Source: Phoebastria nigripes
Taxonomy: Eukaryota > Chordata > Aves > Procellariiformes > Diomedeidae
Length of the DNA stretch: 64,000 nt
Direction: 5' to 3'
NCBI GenBank assembly: GCA_035582835.1
Contig: JAYKAV010002773.1
Coordinates: 743,860-807,859, forward strand
The translations under genes and the position numbers were made by a program. The stretch's first letter is position 1, and each line of letters starts with the position of its first letter. The notes beneath the pieces are model-generated. The model saw only the letters and a program-made list of their open reading frames with translations, did not search any database and was not told the origin of the DNA. Positions 23,498 to 35,560 of the stretch are shown one piece after another.

Positions 23498-24070
23498 TGT
23501 CCTGGTTTCAGCTGGGATAGAGTTAATTTTCCTCCTAGTAGCTGGTATAGTGCCGTGTTTTGGATTTAGTATGAGAATCATGTTGATAACACACTGATGT
23601 TTTAGTTGTTGCTAAGTAGTGCTTACACTAGTCAAGGACTTTTCAGCTTCTCATGCCCTGCCAGCAAGAAGCTGGGAGGGGGCACAGCCAGGACAGCTGA
23701 CCCAAACTGGCCAAAGGNATATTCCATACCATATGACATCATGCTCAGTATGTAAACTGGGGGGAGTTGGCCAAGGGGTGTGACCGTTGCACGGGAACTG
23801 GCTGGGCATTGTTTGGCGGGTGGTGAGCAATGGCATTGTGCATCACTTATTTTGTATATTCTTTTATCATCGTCGTCGTCATCATCATCATCATCATCAT
23901 TATTATTATTATTATTATTTTCCCTTCCTTTTCTGTCCTATTAAACTGTCTTTATCTCAACCCACGAATTTTACTTTTTTTTTTCTGATTCTTTCCCCCA
24001 TCCCACTGTGGGGGGGGAGTGAGCAAATGGCTGTGTGGTGTTTAGCTCCCTGCTGGGTTAAACCATAACA
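23498..24070 (+). mobile_element. Solo LTR of an avian ERVL-type endogenous retrovirus
   Basis: A 573-bp element begins TGTCCTGGTTTCAGCTGGGA and ends TTAAACCATAACA, the TG...CA ends of an LTR, and is flanked by a perfect 5-bp duplication CCCTG (23,493-23,497 and 24,071-24,075), as expected for ERVL-like integration. From memory its sequence matches an LTR family common in neoavian genomes (called TguLTR5 in zebra finch; exact subfamily not checkable here). It carries an ATTAAA poly(A) signal at 23,940-23,945 and a TCA/TCG/ATT triplet microsatellite at about 23,866-23,920. No gag, pol or env sequence is attached, so it is a solo LTR left by recombination. It is oriented opposite to ST8SIA3, 693 bp upstream of its start codon. 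Confidence 0.92.
23866..23920. repeat. TCA/TCG/ATT triplet microsatellite within the LTR
   Basis: Runs of TCG, then TCA, then ATT triplets follow one another on the plus strand. It is part of the LTR family's variable region. Confidence 0.85.
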
Positions 24071-24075
24071 CCCTG
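24071..24075. repeat. Right target-site duplication of the solo LTR (CCCTG)
   Basis: Exact copy of the left 5-bp flank, directly after ...CCATAACA. It proves a single integration event and fixes both ends of the element. Confidence 0.9.
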
Positions 24076-27000
24076 TGACACTATAGATCACTGTATGGCA
24101 CATACAGTGCTGTGGGAGTCTACGCCACAGCCTGCACCTGGGCAATGTAAAACCTGAAGCTGACTCAGGAGACCCCTCGATCTTTAAAAGCCTGGTGTTT
24201 AGGGCATGCTACCACCTAAAAGAACCCTACTGGTCATTAAACTGCCCCATAAATCACACAGCAAATTTCATGTGAACTCCAAGAGAGCCTGACTTCTGTA
24301 ATCTGAGGAATGTCTCTTAAGATCATGACTTCTGCATGCTGCAATACTTTCAGTGTTTCTTCAAGCTACGTTTTTTTTCCTTATAAATCTCGCCCCCATA
24401 GACAGCTCTGCCTCTGAGCCCTGAGTTCATAAAAGTGCCTTATAAATAATAAATAATGTCTTTGTAGCACCATCCTTGCTCTGGGCTATATCCTACGAGC
24501 TCTCCATGCATGAAGCTCTCTTTGAAGAGGAGGAACATGAGGCACTTGCAGGGTTGGGTTTTATGTCACAGCATGGTTCTTCAGCCTTCCCACTCCTTGT
24601 GGGANTTTGGCCTGAGTATGGCCCAGACGTCTATGTCCCATTCCTGTGGGATACTTGTGGCTTTGGTGGAGAGAGAAAAGGATGGAAATGTAGGAAATAA
24701 CACTGTTTTGCTATAGGAGATAGGTTTGTTACATGACTCTCTACATCATAGTTTCTGTTGTCCACCCAGTGCATGGTGTCCCCAGCTTCAACATGGCCAC
24801 CCAGGCATGCCAGGATATACCACCCACAACTTTTTGCCTTTAGATATTTTGGAAAACAATTCTATAATACTTAACATTGTCTTGTGTAGTTTCTGACTAT
24901 GCGTCCTGGGGCTGGGTATAAACCCCAGAGTGAGACTGTACAGCCCTCGTGTCATACACCTTTCCACTTTGCTGGCACTCCTCAGGCAGAAGAAGAAGTC
25001 CCAGCTGTTGGGTTTTGTACAAAACTCCCAACTGCCTCCGTGAAAGGTAATGAATGAGAGCAGAGTATTTATTGCCAACAGGCTGCTGGACTAGTGGGGC
25101 TTTGCCCCTTCTGCAGCTGGCCCTGCGATGTCCTGGAGCACACTAAGTGTTTCACCCGGCGGTCGGGCACAAGCTGTGCGTGGGTCAGAGGCTTTTCATC
25201 ACGAGTGGGTGAGTGGCATGGGAAGGTTACGCGCTGTCCTGGTGGCCCAGGCAAAGCCCCTGGCAGCAGAGGCAGATGAACCCTGTCAGGAGACATTGCC
25301 TAGGCAGAGCTTTGATGCTGGGAGAGGGATGTGTCGGCAATGGCAGGACAGCGGGAGGAGCAGCAGTGCTCCTGTGTCACTGCTGTTGGGGACAGCTCAG
25401 CCAGAACAGCGCAGAGCTGGAGGAAGGAGGTCGATGGCACGCCAGCCCCGGGTTTGGACCCATTTTGCCCCCTGATCCTGCCCAATCTGTCTGTGCAAAT
25501 GACATCTGAGAGGACATTGGAAAGGTGCTTTCGCAAGAAATATTTAAAAACCCTGCCGTGTGCCGCAGCCGCTCTCCTTTTGACCCTGTTGTGAGCCCCA
25601 GCCCCGGCAGCGCCGTCCCCTGCGCACACCAACAAGTTGCAGTGGAAACAAAGGCAGTTCTTGCTTCAGATTTTTCAGAGATAGCAATATGTCAGGAGCC
25701 CCTGGAGAGGCTGAAAGTAAATGAATCAGTGCTGGAAAGTGAAGGATATCATCCGCGCTGAATGGTGAAAAGGAGTCCTGAACAGTATCTTCATTGATTT
25801 TCCTGTAATTGACACAGAAGCTCGGCTCGCCGGAGGCTGTGGGCGAGAGGAGTGGGGAGGCCCAGGTACAGAGCTCCCTGCCCCGGATCCTGGGAACATT
25901 TCTCCTCAATTAGGTGGCTTATTTTTTGTGTGAAGCTGGGAAAGAGGCGGTGGGTTGGTAAGCCAGCATTTTCACTATTCACAGGGTGTTTTGCAAGCTG
26001 CATTGAAGACAAGGGGCAGAGAAGGATGTGTCCTGTGCTTTCACGTCACCAGCTACTTCCCACCGCCTCTGCAGTAGTGGTGAAAGCCCCGGCGTGCAGG
26101 TTACACCGAGTCCTTGGCTGGTGATAAATATCCGTCCTTAAGTGAGTATGTTTGCTAGAAAATACAACAGTGGCACACAGTAGGAAATTTGTAGGAATTA
26201 CTGTTTAGATTAGATTTGAGGCTCTCCAAGGAGGAATGTGCCTTCCACATGAAACCTCTCCGCCTGCAGCTGCAGTGCCCCAGCGTAGGTGACAGACCCT
26301 GCTCCCCGGGCACTCGATGGACACCCTGCCCCGCCGGCCGGCACCCGAGCAGGGGATTTCTGAAAGGAGATGTCACCGCCAGCCCAGAGCAACTCACAGT
26401 AAGGGGTGAGTGCTCTTTCCAGCAGCTCTGATGCGCCGCGCNTGCTTGGTCCCGATGAGGAGGTGCTGGATTTCCCTGCAGCCGATGCGTGCCTGGCAAG
26501 CGCAGGGTGGAGTATTCCTCCAGACCTTTTTCAAGTCATGAAAAAATCAAATCTGCTGCAGCAAAACACAATCTGGCCACAACTTCCCTCCCTGCGCCCG
26601 AAGAAGGAGAGCGGCCTGCGGGGCTGGCAGCATGCAGACCTCCTGCGGCCATCCCGGGCAGGCAGGGCTGGCACCGGGGCTGCTTGTTGTAATGAGAAAT
26701 GGAGCCTGTGGTGGGTGCGGAGAGCAGGGGTTGGGAGAGGGAGAGGGTCTGGCTGTGACTGCGAGCGGTGTTAGCATCGTGCCCGGGGCAGCTGCCAGGG
26801 AGCGGTGGGTGCTGGGCAGGGCAGGAGGACCAGCCTGGAGGTCCTCACCAGCCATCAGCCACAAGCAGTGTTTGCTCGGTTGCCAATAGGAAAACAACCT
26901 CTAGCAGATGCATCTGAAGGGATTTTTACTGATGCTAGAAAAGAAATGCGTTTGAAACAGGGACAAGGATTCAACCAGCCGGAGCAAAGGAGAGATGGCG

Positions 27001-27825
27001 TTTCAGCGGAGGAGAAGTGCAGCTACACCACATAAAAGAAACCAGGAGCATCAATTCGCTTTCAAGCCCGACCGAGGAAACACCCATGGGGTCGGGTGGG
27101 CGCTCAGGAAAGGTTCCCACTTTTTGACTTATTCATGGAAATGGGACATGGTCTTTTTAACTCTACAGGAAAGTTGTGCTTTGAAGATTTGCCCCCACTG
27201 AAATCAACCTTTTCTGGGCTATCTTTGCCGTTTCCTTCCCTCCTTTGAAGCTGGTGTTTAGGGTCTCCAAGCATAAGGGGGTCTCGGTCTGACTGACTGC
27301 ACCCAAAATAGTTTTAAAGTCTCTTTAAAACCAGGTGCTTGTCAGCCTGCTGGTGTGTGAAGATCTATGAATTTATTACCAGAAGCATTCTCCCTCCTCA
27401 GCCGCGTTTAGCAGCCAAGGCTGCTGGTTTGCAGCGTCTCCACTTGTACTGAAAATGTGTTCCCCAGGGAAGGCGGTGAGGAGCGAGCCACCTGCGGCTC
27501 CCGTCACGCTGCCGAGCTAACGAACCACCCTCTCCCCAGTCTTAAAGCAGTTGCAGAGGCAGGAGCCAGCTGCAAACAGAGCGGCACAGGGGATGGCACC
27601 GTGGTGGGTGCTCAGGGCCTGGTCCTCGCTCCGGCGGGGACACCCAGAGCCCGGCCCGGGGCTGTCACGGCAGGAGGACACAGCAGAGCTCCCTGAAATG
27701 GGGTGGGCATCCCACAGGCTTTGCCACCTGTGCCTGGCAGGGACGTCGCACCAACCGTGGGCCGTGACAGCAGCAGAGGATGCCTGCAAAAATTGCTGTT
27801 TAGTGGCCATATAAGCGTGAGAGCT

Positions 27826-27931
27826 GGACCCAGACCGGACACAGGCCAGACCCAGGCAGGACCCAGGCCAGGCCCAGGCGGGACCCAGGCCAGGCCCAGG
27901 CGGGACCCAGGCGGGACCCAGGCGGGACCCC
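27826..27931. repeat. 11-bp minisatellite
   Basis: Units CCCAGGCGGGA and CCCAGGCCAGG alternate tandemly for about 105 bp. Confidence 0.85.
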
Positions 27932-28015
27932 AGCCGCCTCAGCACCAAGCCCCTGCGGTTTCCCTGAGTCACTCCCCTGAACGAAGGCCCCGAGGTTTCT
28001 GCTGATGCAGCGCCG

Positions 28016-28165
28016 GGGTAGCTAAATGCTTTGTTGAATGCCTGCCCGAGTGTGCCTAAGTGCTTTCAGCCTGGGTGGCTGCTGAATTGGGTTTCCTGGG
28101 ACAATTATTTTGAACATAAGTACCCAAAGTCTGCTCGAGTCCTCTTCTAAGTGCTTAAGTTATTT
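28016..28165 (+). repeat. Candidate ancient dispersed repeat (old CR1-like tail)
   Basis: Contains AAATGCTTTGTTGAATGCC, CCTAAGTGCTTT, GCTGAATTGGG and AAGTGCTTAAGT. From memory this phrase (GTGCTTAAGTGCTTTGCTGAATC) is common in old amniote repeats. It is highly decayed and the family is not certain. Confidence 0.3.
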
Positions 28166-29159
28166 TGTTTTAAAAATCTGGCACTGCATCCTTATACCTG
28201 CGGTCAGACCAGTCCCAGATATGTATTTATTTTAATTATATTTGCAAAAACGCTTGCTGGACATAAAGGGCACGCGTCTCTTTCTGACTTTACTACGTAT
28301 AGTATTTTCTTTCAGCCTTTGAGCTCTCACTTTCCTGGCAGCCCCAGGAGCCTGCTGCCCGTCCCCCCGAGCCCCAGGCACAGGCTGGCCCACGCGTTGC
28401 TTGCATCCCACCGGGAACGCGCGGGAATTCAGCCCCAAGCCTCAGCAGGAAACAACGTCAAAACCCAGGAATAATCCTGGTGTGCCAATGGGGAGGGAGC
28501 GGTGTGCGTGCAGTTACCTCCTCCGCTCTCTGCTGCTATAAATGCAAGACAAGGGTTAGTTAAGCGGGGCTTTGCAAGCCTGGCAGGTGAGAGTTAGGCA
28601 GAGGTGACAGCCCTGCAACGGGGGGAAGCTCGCGTGCACGCAGGGGATGGGAACAGAAAGGCTGCAGGCNTTTGCACCAGCGTGGTGGGCTCCATCTCTT
28701 CATCCCCACCTCCAGCTTTAAAACAAGGCACCCCACCGGAGGTGGTGCGGGCAGGCAGGCAGGCTGCCTTTGCCCAGCCAGCAGCTGCCTGTGACAGCCG
28801 AAGGAGGTTCCTGGGGACTCAGGGGAAGATGGATACAACTGCCCTAGGTCTGGGGAAATCCCCGGTTCCCAGATTATTATTCATGCTTCACCTAGTTAAA
28901 CCACCAGGAATTTACTAAAGGCTTCAGGATTTAAGCTAGTCATCTCTTTTAATAGTTTACTATGTTTTAAACCAGCTGGTTTGTGGCACTGCATTAGAAG
29001 TTTCCAATGCTAATTACTGCACCTCCCTCCCAAAGCAAACCAGAAAGATCCCAGAGTGAAGAGCACGAGTGGTCCCATGCCAGAGCCTCCTCTCTGGAGT
29101 GCAGCAAGAGGCAGTGAGCCCAGCTGTGCCCCTAGCCCTGCTCCGCTGCTCGCTGCAGC

Positions 29160-29373
29160 GATGCACAGCACTGCAGGGATGCACGGCTCTGCAGGGATGC
29201 ATGGCGGTGCAGCGACTCATGGTACTGCAGTGATGCACGGCCCTGCAGCAATGCATGGCACTGCAGCGATGCATGGCTCTGCAGCGACTCCCAGCGCTGC
29301 AGCAATGCATGGCACTGCAGCGATGCACGGCCCTGCAGCGAGGCACAGCACTGCAGCAATGCATGGCGCTGCC
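29160..29373. repeat. 18-bp minisatellite, about 12 units, open in multiple frames
   Basis: Units such as GATGCACGGCTCTGCAGC and AATGCATGGCACTGCAGC repeat at exactly 18 bp. Because 18 is divisible by three, both strands stay open in several frames (for example Met-His-Gly-Thr-Ala-Ala repeats on the plus strand). No start context, splice sites or flanking domain supports a protein. Confidence 0.92.
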
Positions 29374-29479
29374 ACTCGCCCGAGCTGCTGCTGTGGATGT
29401 TGTCCTCTGCCTCCTGGGGCAAACCCCCGTGGGCTGGCACATGGCCGTGGCCCTCGGGGACGTGTCTGTCTGCGTNGGC

Positions 29480-32400
29480 CTGACCTCACCAAGGACAAAC
29501 AGCTCCACTATGGAAAATACTAATGAAAGGGCTAAAGCTGGGAAGAGTAAGGGAGCAATTAGTGGTGTGCATACAGCTGAGCTTCCTGCAGATTACTTGT
29601 ATTTAGACCTAATCCTCTGCATTGAAAAAAATCCCAAATCTCTTCATTTTTTTATGGAGTGATTATCATAGACTCCGGAATGATTGTGTAAAAATTAATC
29701 CTGGGGGATGAGATTGGTTTTGGAGCTGCAGTGTGGTGCTGGCCAGACATACAAGAAGCTGGTAAACAAACCTTTCCCAGAGCGATGGAATTAAGCTCCG
29801 GTCGGGCTGCCTTGGTTTCGATGTGCTGTGGGGACTTATCTGATCCCTTCAGCTGGGTGCATGACCAGCGGTTTCACGGGGTGGGCTGGGGATGCCCTAC
29901 AGCCCCAGGTCTCCAAAGGGCTTTCCAGGGTTTCCCCCGAGGCTGCGATGGAGGCGGGTGGGGAGCTGCAGAGCGGGCAGGGGGCTTTGACAGGAAAGAG
30001 CCATGCTGCCAGCGGGGACAGCGCGGGGCACCCCAGTGCTCTTGTGCTGAATGTGGTATTGATGGGGACACAGGCCAGACAGGCTGATGACACTGGTGGT
30101 CGCCGTCCCCTCCCAGAGACCTTTGCCTTTTCTTATGGGAAACATCTCAGAAGGGACTCCGGCCTTGTCGGCACTGTCAGAGGAGATCTGGGCTGCCCTT
30201 GTCCCCCAGGCACCACCTGGCCACCACCGGCATCGCCGCCCGTCCGGCCGCTCTCCAGGCTGAGCTGTGTGGTCATCCTCAGGGCTCCGGTTCAAAAAGG
30301 TGCTTAAGCCCAGCATTAGGAGTGCACGCCGTCCTGCTGCCAAGTGTGATGGATCTGTAACTATTCTGAAGTGATCCATGAATATTGCATGTGGATCCAC
30401 TTATTGGAGCCTCCGCTGCATGGATGCCTGGGTCTGCTTTAATAGGTGGCTGTCAGGAAATGCAAGCAAGGGAGGAATAGCTCGAGATAAGCCCTTTTGC
30501 TGCCAGCAGTGGAGGGCTATTAAGAGGCGGCAAGCAGCAGGGCAGGGGAAGGAGAGACCCGCTGAGCTGAGCCTGGGGGGGACACTGGCAGGCATGGGCG
30601 CTCTCGGCTGTTTTAAAACCTTTTTCCCCCCAGCTGTTTGATTCTTAGCTTTACAGCAAACCGCACAGGGCTTTGGGAGGGCTGCCTGCTGGCAGAGCCC
30701 CGGGCAGGAGCGGGGGGCCGGGGACCACCAGCACAGTCCTGCCCGGAGCCGTGGCACAGCCAGGGTGGTGGCAAGGAGGGTCGGAGGCTGCCAGCGTGGC
30801 CCCCCACCGCAGCGCCCAGCCCCAGGCAGCGGGGAGCCGGCGGGTGCCCAGCTCCAGGGGCTGAGTGTCCAGCAGCTCCAATGGGCAGGGAGGGAGGGGG
30901 AAGGGGGAAAAAGGAAGGAGGAAGGAGAGGTGACAGTGACCTCGGCGTCTCACTGCAAATTTCTGCAATCATTTTTAATCCCTAAAAGCAAAGCCACGAG
31001 ATCTGGCACCAGCTGGTGCGATGGCAGAGCTGCTGATGATTTCCACAGAGGCTGGGTTTCATCCGAGCATCTCGGGTCAGTTCGGTCCCCCCTCGGTGGT
31101 CCAGGGCGGCTGGAGGGGAACGAGCAAGAGTTGAACTGCACATGCAAAAGCCACTCCGAGTGGGGTTTTGCAGTAATTTACTCCATGACATTTAGTCAGA
31201 AGCTGGAGATTATGCCTTGGTTTAATTTTATGCATTAATCAAGAAGAGAGGGAACATTTTATTTTTACGTAGATGGNCACTATTCCTCTCCCTTTTACAC
31301 TGTGCGGCTCCATTGATTTCATTAGGATCCACCAGGCAGAAATGAGAGTGGAACTTGCCCCCCTTAATTAAGATGACTGTTGCTAAATGCGGAATGATGG
31401 AAGATAATTAACCCTGTAAAAAACACACGATGCTGAGAAGGAGAAATACATAATTTAGGAATCAGGAGGCTGTTATGCAATATTAATTGCAGACAGCATG
31501 TCTGAACAGCACGACATACCGAGAGTCGTGCCACTCATCACAAAGCTGCTGAAGAAGGCCAATTTTGCTCTTGACTGTAAATGAAGAGCCCAAAAGATGC
31601 ATGTCTAGCATAAATGGCCACCACGGCAGGGCGGGGGTCCGGCTGCGTTTGNGGGGGAGCTGGGGGAGCCGGGGTCTGCATGGCTCTGCACTGGCTGTGC
31701 CGGCCAGGAGAGCCCACTGCCCCGTGGCACAGGGAGCTTGTGTCTCCCCTCCTAGATCTCTGCCAGGCAGGGACAAATATGCTGCCTCCGCTGGTGGAGG
31801 CTCAACCAATTTCATTAATTAAAGTTCTAATTGTGCTAAGGGAGCTTTGACCTCCTAGGAGGACCCTTGCCCTTCTTCGCAAAGAAAATGGGATTATTCC
31901 TACTAGTGCTGATTGTCAGTGCCTTCTTTGCTGCTAAAATATTCTCTCTACTTCCTAATCAAATGACTTAAAAAGGCCAAACACGGAACTTTTAACAGCA
32001 ATAACAAATACGCCTATTTATTTAAACAGGCACAAGAAATAGTAATTCAATAGGCAATTCCTAGAGAAGGCTATAAATGAACGCAAACAGAAGGTCCACT
32101 TGTCTCTGATGATGCTTTAAGGGTTGGATACTGGATTTAAAAGCTCCTTCAGTGCTTTCTTTTTAACACAAAAGCATTACTTAGGAACCGATTGGGATTG
32201 TTCGTCACACCAGGGATGGGGATAACAGCAGTGAGTAGCTGGCTAATTTCAGGAGGAGGACATTACCACGGTTGCATGGCAGGCAGGACCAGGAGTGTAA
32301 ACTTGTGCCTCCTATAGACCAGCAGCAAACGAGTGCTGGGGGGGTCTGGGTGCCCTGGTGGGGCTGCGGCAAAGGCAGGGCTGCAGCAGCGGGGCAGGGG

Positions 32401-32490
32401 GGCTCCTGTCCCCTCTCCCGTGGCCGCAGTTGCAGCGCCCGCATCCTGCCGGCTCCAGCAGTGAATGCTTGTACCCGCAGAGAAGGGCAT
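29480..32490. other. Gene desert segment, no gene recognised
   Basis: AT-rich patches at 29,520-29,720 and 31,160-31,520 and 31,860-32,200 alternate with GC-rich ones at 29,850-30,300 and 30,540-30,910. An ancient palindromic repeat is listed separately at 31.3 kb. Confidence 0.5.
31290..31360 (+). repeat. Ancient palindromic amniote repeat, decayed copy
   Basis: TTTTACACTGTGCGGCTCCA, TTGATTTCATTAGGATCCAC and GCAGAAATGAGAGTGGAACT in order match, from memory, an old repeat of form TTTACACCGGTGTAACTCCA - TTGACTTCAATGGAG - GTGTAAATGAGAG - GAATCTGGCCC found in turtles, crocodilians and birds. Confidence 0.45.
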
Positions 32491-32494
32491 TGCG

Positions 32495-32565
32495 GCAGCA
32501 TGGGGGCTATGGGGTAGCATGGGGGCTATAGGGCACCACGGGGCTGCGGGGCAGCACGGGACCTG
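32495..32565. repeat. 19-bp minisatellite, about 3.5 units
   Basis: GCATGGGGGCTATGGGGTA is repeated with increasing divergence. Confidence 0.7.
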
Positions 32566-34700
32566 CAGAGCCCCGTCGCTTGCTCTGCCGATCTTTTCAC
32601 GCCAGATCACGCAGAGGCTTCTTGCGTCATATGCATACCTAAGCTATAAAGGCAAATTATGTCACTGCCATGCTGCTTAATCACTTGGCCTGGGCGTTAC
32701 TTCACCATAGATGAAACTTGTTCAGCACGTTGGCTCCAATATTTTACACTCAAAGGCAGCTCCATAATTGTGGGAGGGAAAGATATTGGTGAAAAATCAA
32801 TTAATGCTTATTTCCTGGATCATTGTCATTAATGGCAAAACTGGTAAGAGCCATCTTCTTGTTTAATTGTTAATAGGTAAAAATTATGCATTAAGGGGGG
32901 ACAGCCATTGCAAACGGAAGCAGAGCCGTGCCTGTCCCAGCAGCGCTCGGTGGGGTGGGTGATGTGCATCGTGGCCCGGGCGTCCTGGGATGTACCCGGC
33001 TTCCCTCAGAACGGAATTGGCCCAGAGCTCGCACGCGGGGAAGGGCTCGGTGCATAGAGGGAGCCTGGGCTGAGCCATCAGGCTGTCAGCCGACGAAGGA
33101 AACCCTAACTGAAGTGCTGCCTGGTGTGTCTCCATCCAGCTGACCTAGCTGCTGGTCTGTAGGACACATACACACTTGCAAACTCCCATACTTCTGTGAA
33201 AAGCCTTGTGATATTTGAAATCTTCTCTTGATTTCTGNGGTTAGATGGGAACCTCGGCTCCCATTTACCTCCCGCTTACAGAGAAAAGGCTGAGGATGTG
33301 ACTAGCACAGGAGTGCAGATGTAGATAAACCAACAAGAAAATCCTCAGATTGACTTAAAATCTCACCACTGTTGAGTCGATGGGCTTCAGGGGCTGAATC
33401 AAGACCGTTGAGCAATTTAGTCTGATGAAACTCTGTGCTCCTTCGCTGCCTTACACACTTCAGCCTAGAGAAAAACATGTTGCTTTTTATGTAAATCTCA
33501 ACTTCTGAAGCTGGCCCCAACCTGGAGTTCCCCAGATTTATGTTTTGCTGGCCTACCAGAAGAAGACGTCTTATTTTAGGGTGCTCCTTTAAGGTCATCA
33601 TTCTTCATCCCCATTGCAGTACCGGGCACAAGGTTGTGTGGACCCAGCAGCAGGTGCATGGGAAGGACCTATGCGATATACAGTCATGTTAAAAAGATGT
33701 CAGCAGTTATTCGTGGTAATGAAATAACATGATTATGGAATTGCTTCCAAGAAAACATAACTTGTCTTAGAGATTTCCTCTGCCAAGTCCTCCCGTTGCT
33801 GACAGTGCCATCGGGCAGCAGCTTTGAGGAAGCCGTGGTGCCCCACGCAGCGAACGAGCCGGGGCCATCAGGGCAATGTAGAGTGAGGGGATTTTGAACT
33901 TGCCAGCACCGAAGGCTCTGCGCTAGTCTTTGATGAGGCAATGGGCATTTCTGTGGGCTCCTGGGCGGCTGCTGTGATTGTTCCCCACCTTTTTGTGTAC
34001 ATTCATGAATAACAGGCCAAACTTCAACCAGATAGAGATGTGTCTCCACAATTAAAACGTTACCTATTATTATCCACAACTTTTAATAAATTATGTATGG
34101 TAGTTTTATAGCACAGGTAAGTGCAAAGGTGAAATAAAGTAGACGCTTAGGGTTCTAGTGCTGGTGAGTCACTGCAGGGCTCACAGTTAGGAGGACTTTG
34201 GAGCTGAGGCTGGCGCTGCCTCGGCTGCCGTTAGTCGCGAGGCAGTGGCCAGCACTGGCTTTTATACGTGAGCCATCATGTCCAACATACGGACGGGTTC
34301 CCGCGTACCTGGAGGATGCCATCCCTCACCCGGCGCACGGCGACCGGCGCCAGCTCAGGTGTTGGCGAGCGGAGCCGATGCTCCCCGGGATGCTGGCGAG
34401 ACCCACAGCTCCTCCGTGGAGGGGNCCCGGTGCCATCCATCCCGCCGCACGCGGGGTGTGCAACGTGGCGCTGGAGGGGGATGCGGTGACCGCAGGGCAG
34501 AGCTGGACGAGGGAGGAGGTGGCTCTGTCTTCCCCTCCATAAGCTGTGTCAGGGCTGCACAAGCCCTTGACAGATTGGAAGAGGCATGGCTGTGCCGAGC
34601 ACCCAGGCCTTGTGCCGAGCCCCCTCCCGGCAGCCCCCCCTCCCCCGGCAGAGCTCCGCGGTCCCCGTCGGGCGGCACACGCTTCCTCTGTCCTGCAGCC
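32566..34700. other. Gene desert segment, no gene recognised
   Basis: AT-rich 32,620-32,890 and 33,660-34,170, and a GC-rich patch 34,200-34,700. A weak reversed MIR-like trace lies near 33,260. No coding content is recognised. Confidence 0.5.
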
Positions 34701-34709
34701 TCCTTTTCT

Positions 34710-35560
34710 TAAACACTAAATCAAGGAATTATTTCTTAAATGACTGTAATTTTATTTTCTAGTCCTAGCTAATGAGCTCTTTGTGTAATGAATCATAAAT
34801 TACTTAGAGCAAGATCTTTCTTTTACTTAGAATGGGTAAAAAATAGGTGGTGTCTCCAGCCTGCGCCCGCCGTGACCACACAGTGGTGGATTTTTCCAGC
34901 TGAAGCTCAGATATGTGCAAACCCTAATTTTGCAGATAAACAGCTTCTATTTCATTAAATGAGCTCTGCACAGAATGTTTGTCTTAGTTATTTCCAGAAA
35001 ATTAATTCATAGAATTTAATCCGTTTAGCATCTGATTAATGGGATTTTTAATCACCCATAATAATGATAATAAAAGGCTTAAAGTAATAACCGAGGAAAA
35101 GGTGTGTATTTGTCTTTGCTATTCCCATTGTCCTGACAGTCATCAGTGCTGCACAATAACTCATGATATTTGGCATTGTTTCTTTCTGATCTATTGATCA
35201 GATGAAAAAAACAGACTTTGTTTGAATCTGATTCATTTAACCATTTTTGTAAAATTACCTATTATCAGGAGAGGTAGTTTTGAAGCAAGCATTTCAGTCT
35301 CCTTGAGTCAAGATACATCTGTACCGTTCACTCCTGTGACACAAATACCATTAAGCCCGTGTCTCCAATAATTAAATGCCTGCTGCATGACACCTAAAAT
35401 CATATTTGTTGTCAGATATGGCACAGGGTACAATAGTGATATATTATAGCATAAATTTAGTGTAAGAGTAACCATGCTACGGCAAAGAGATTTGCCTCTA
35501 GAATAATGTTATGCTGGTGTGTATTTGNCTTTTATTTTGTTAACCCTCTAAAAAGTGTAT
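34710..35560. promoter_or_regulatory. AT-rich candidate conserved non-coding element
   Basis: About 850 bp of unique, low-CpG sequence with few repeats and many homeodomain/SOX-like cores: TCATAAATTAC, AAATTAATTCATAGAATTTA, CTGATTAATGGG, TTTTTAATCACC, CCATTGTCC, GGCATTGTTTC, TTGATCAGATG. It lies between GC-rich blocks. Composition and site clustering resemble vertebrate developmental enhancers; conservation cannot be tested here. Confidence 0.35.

Larger units (their letters stand above)
24076..29155. other. Gene desert segment, no gene recognised
   Basis: Unique sequence upstream of ST8SIA3. Only the 11-bp minisatellite at 27.83 kb and a candidate ancient repeat at 28.0 kb stand out. ORFs are short and without recognisable domains. 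Confidence 0.5.

Noticed and set aside
23498..24070. Complete provirus
   Set aside because: Only one LTR is present between matching 5-bp duplications, and no gag, pol or env reading frame is nearby.
29014..29523. Met-His-Gly-Thr-Ala-Ala and Leu-Gln-Cys-His-Ala repeat proteins
   Set aside because: Opposing frames of the same 18-bp minisatellite, with an N in the frame and no gene structure around it.
33243..33290. Reverse MIR fragment
   Set aside because: Only short matches (CCCATTTACC, ACAGAGAAAAGGCTGAGG) to the MIR core; too weak to call.
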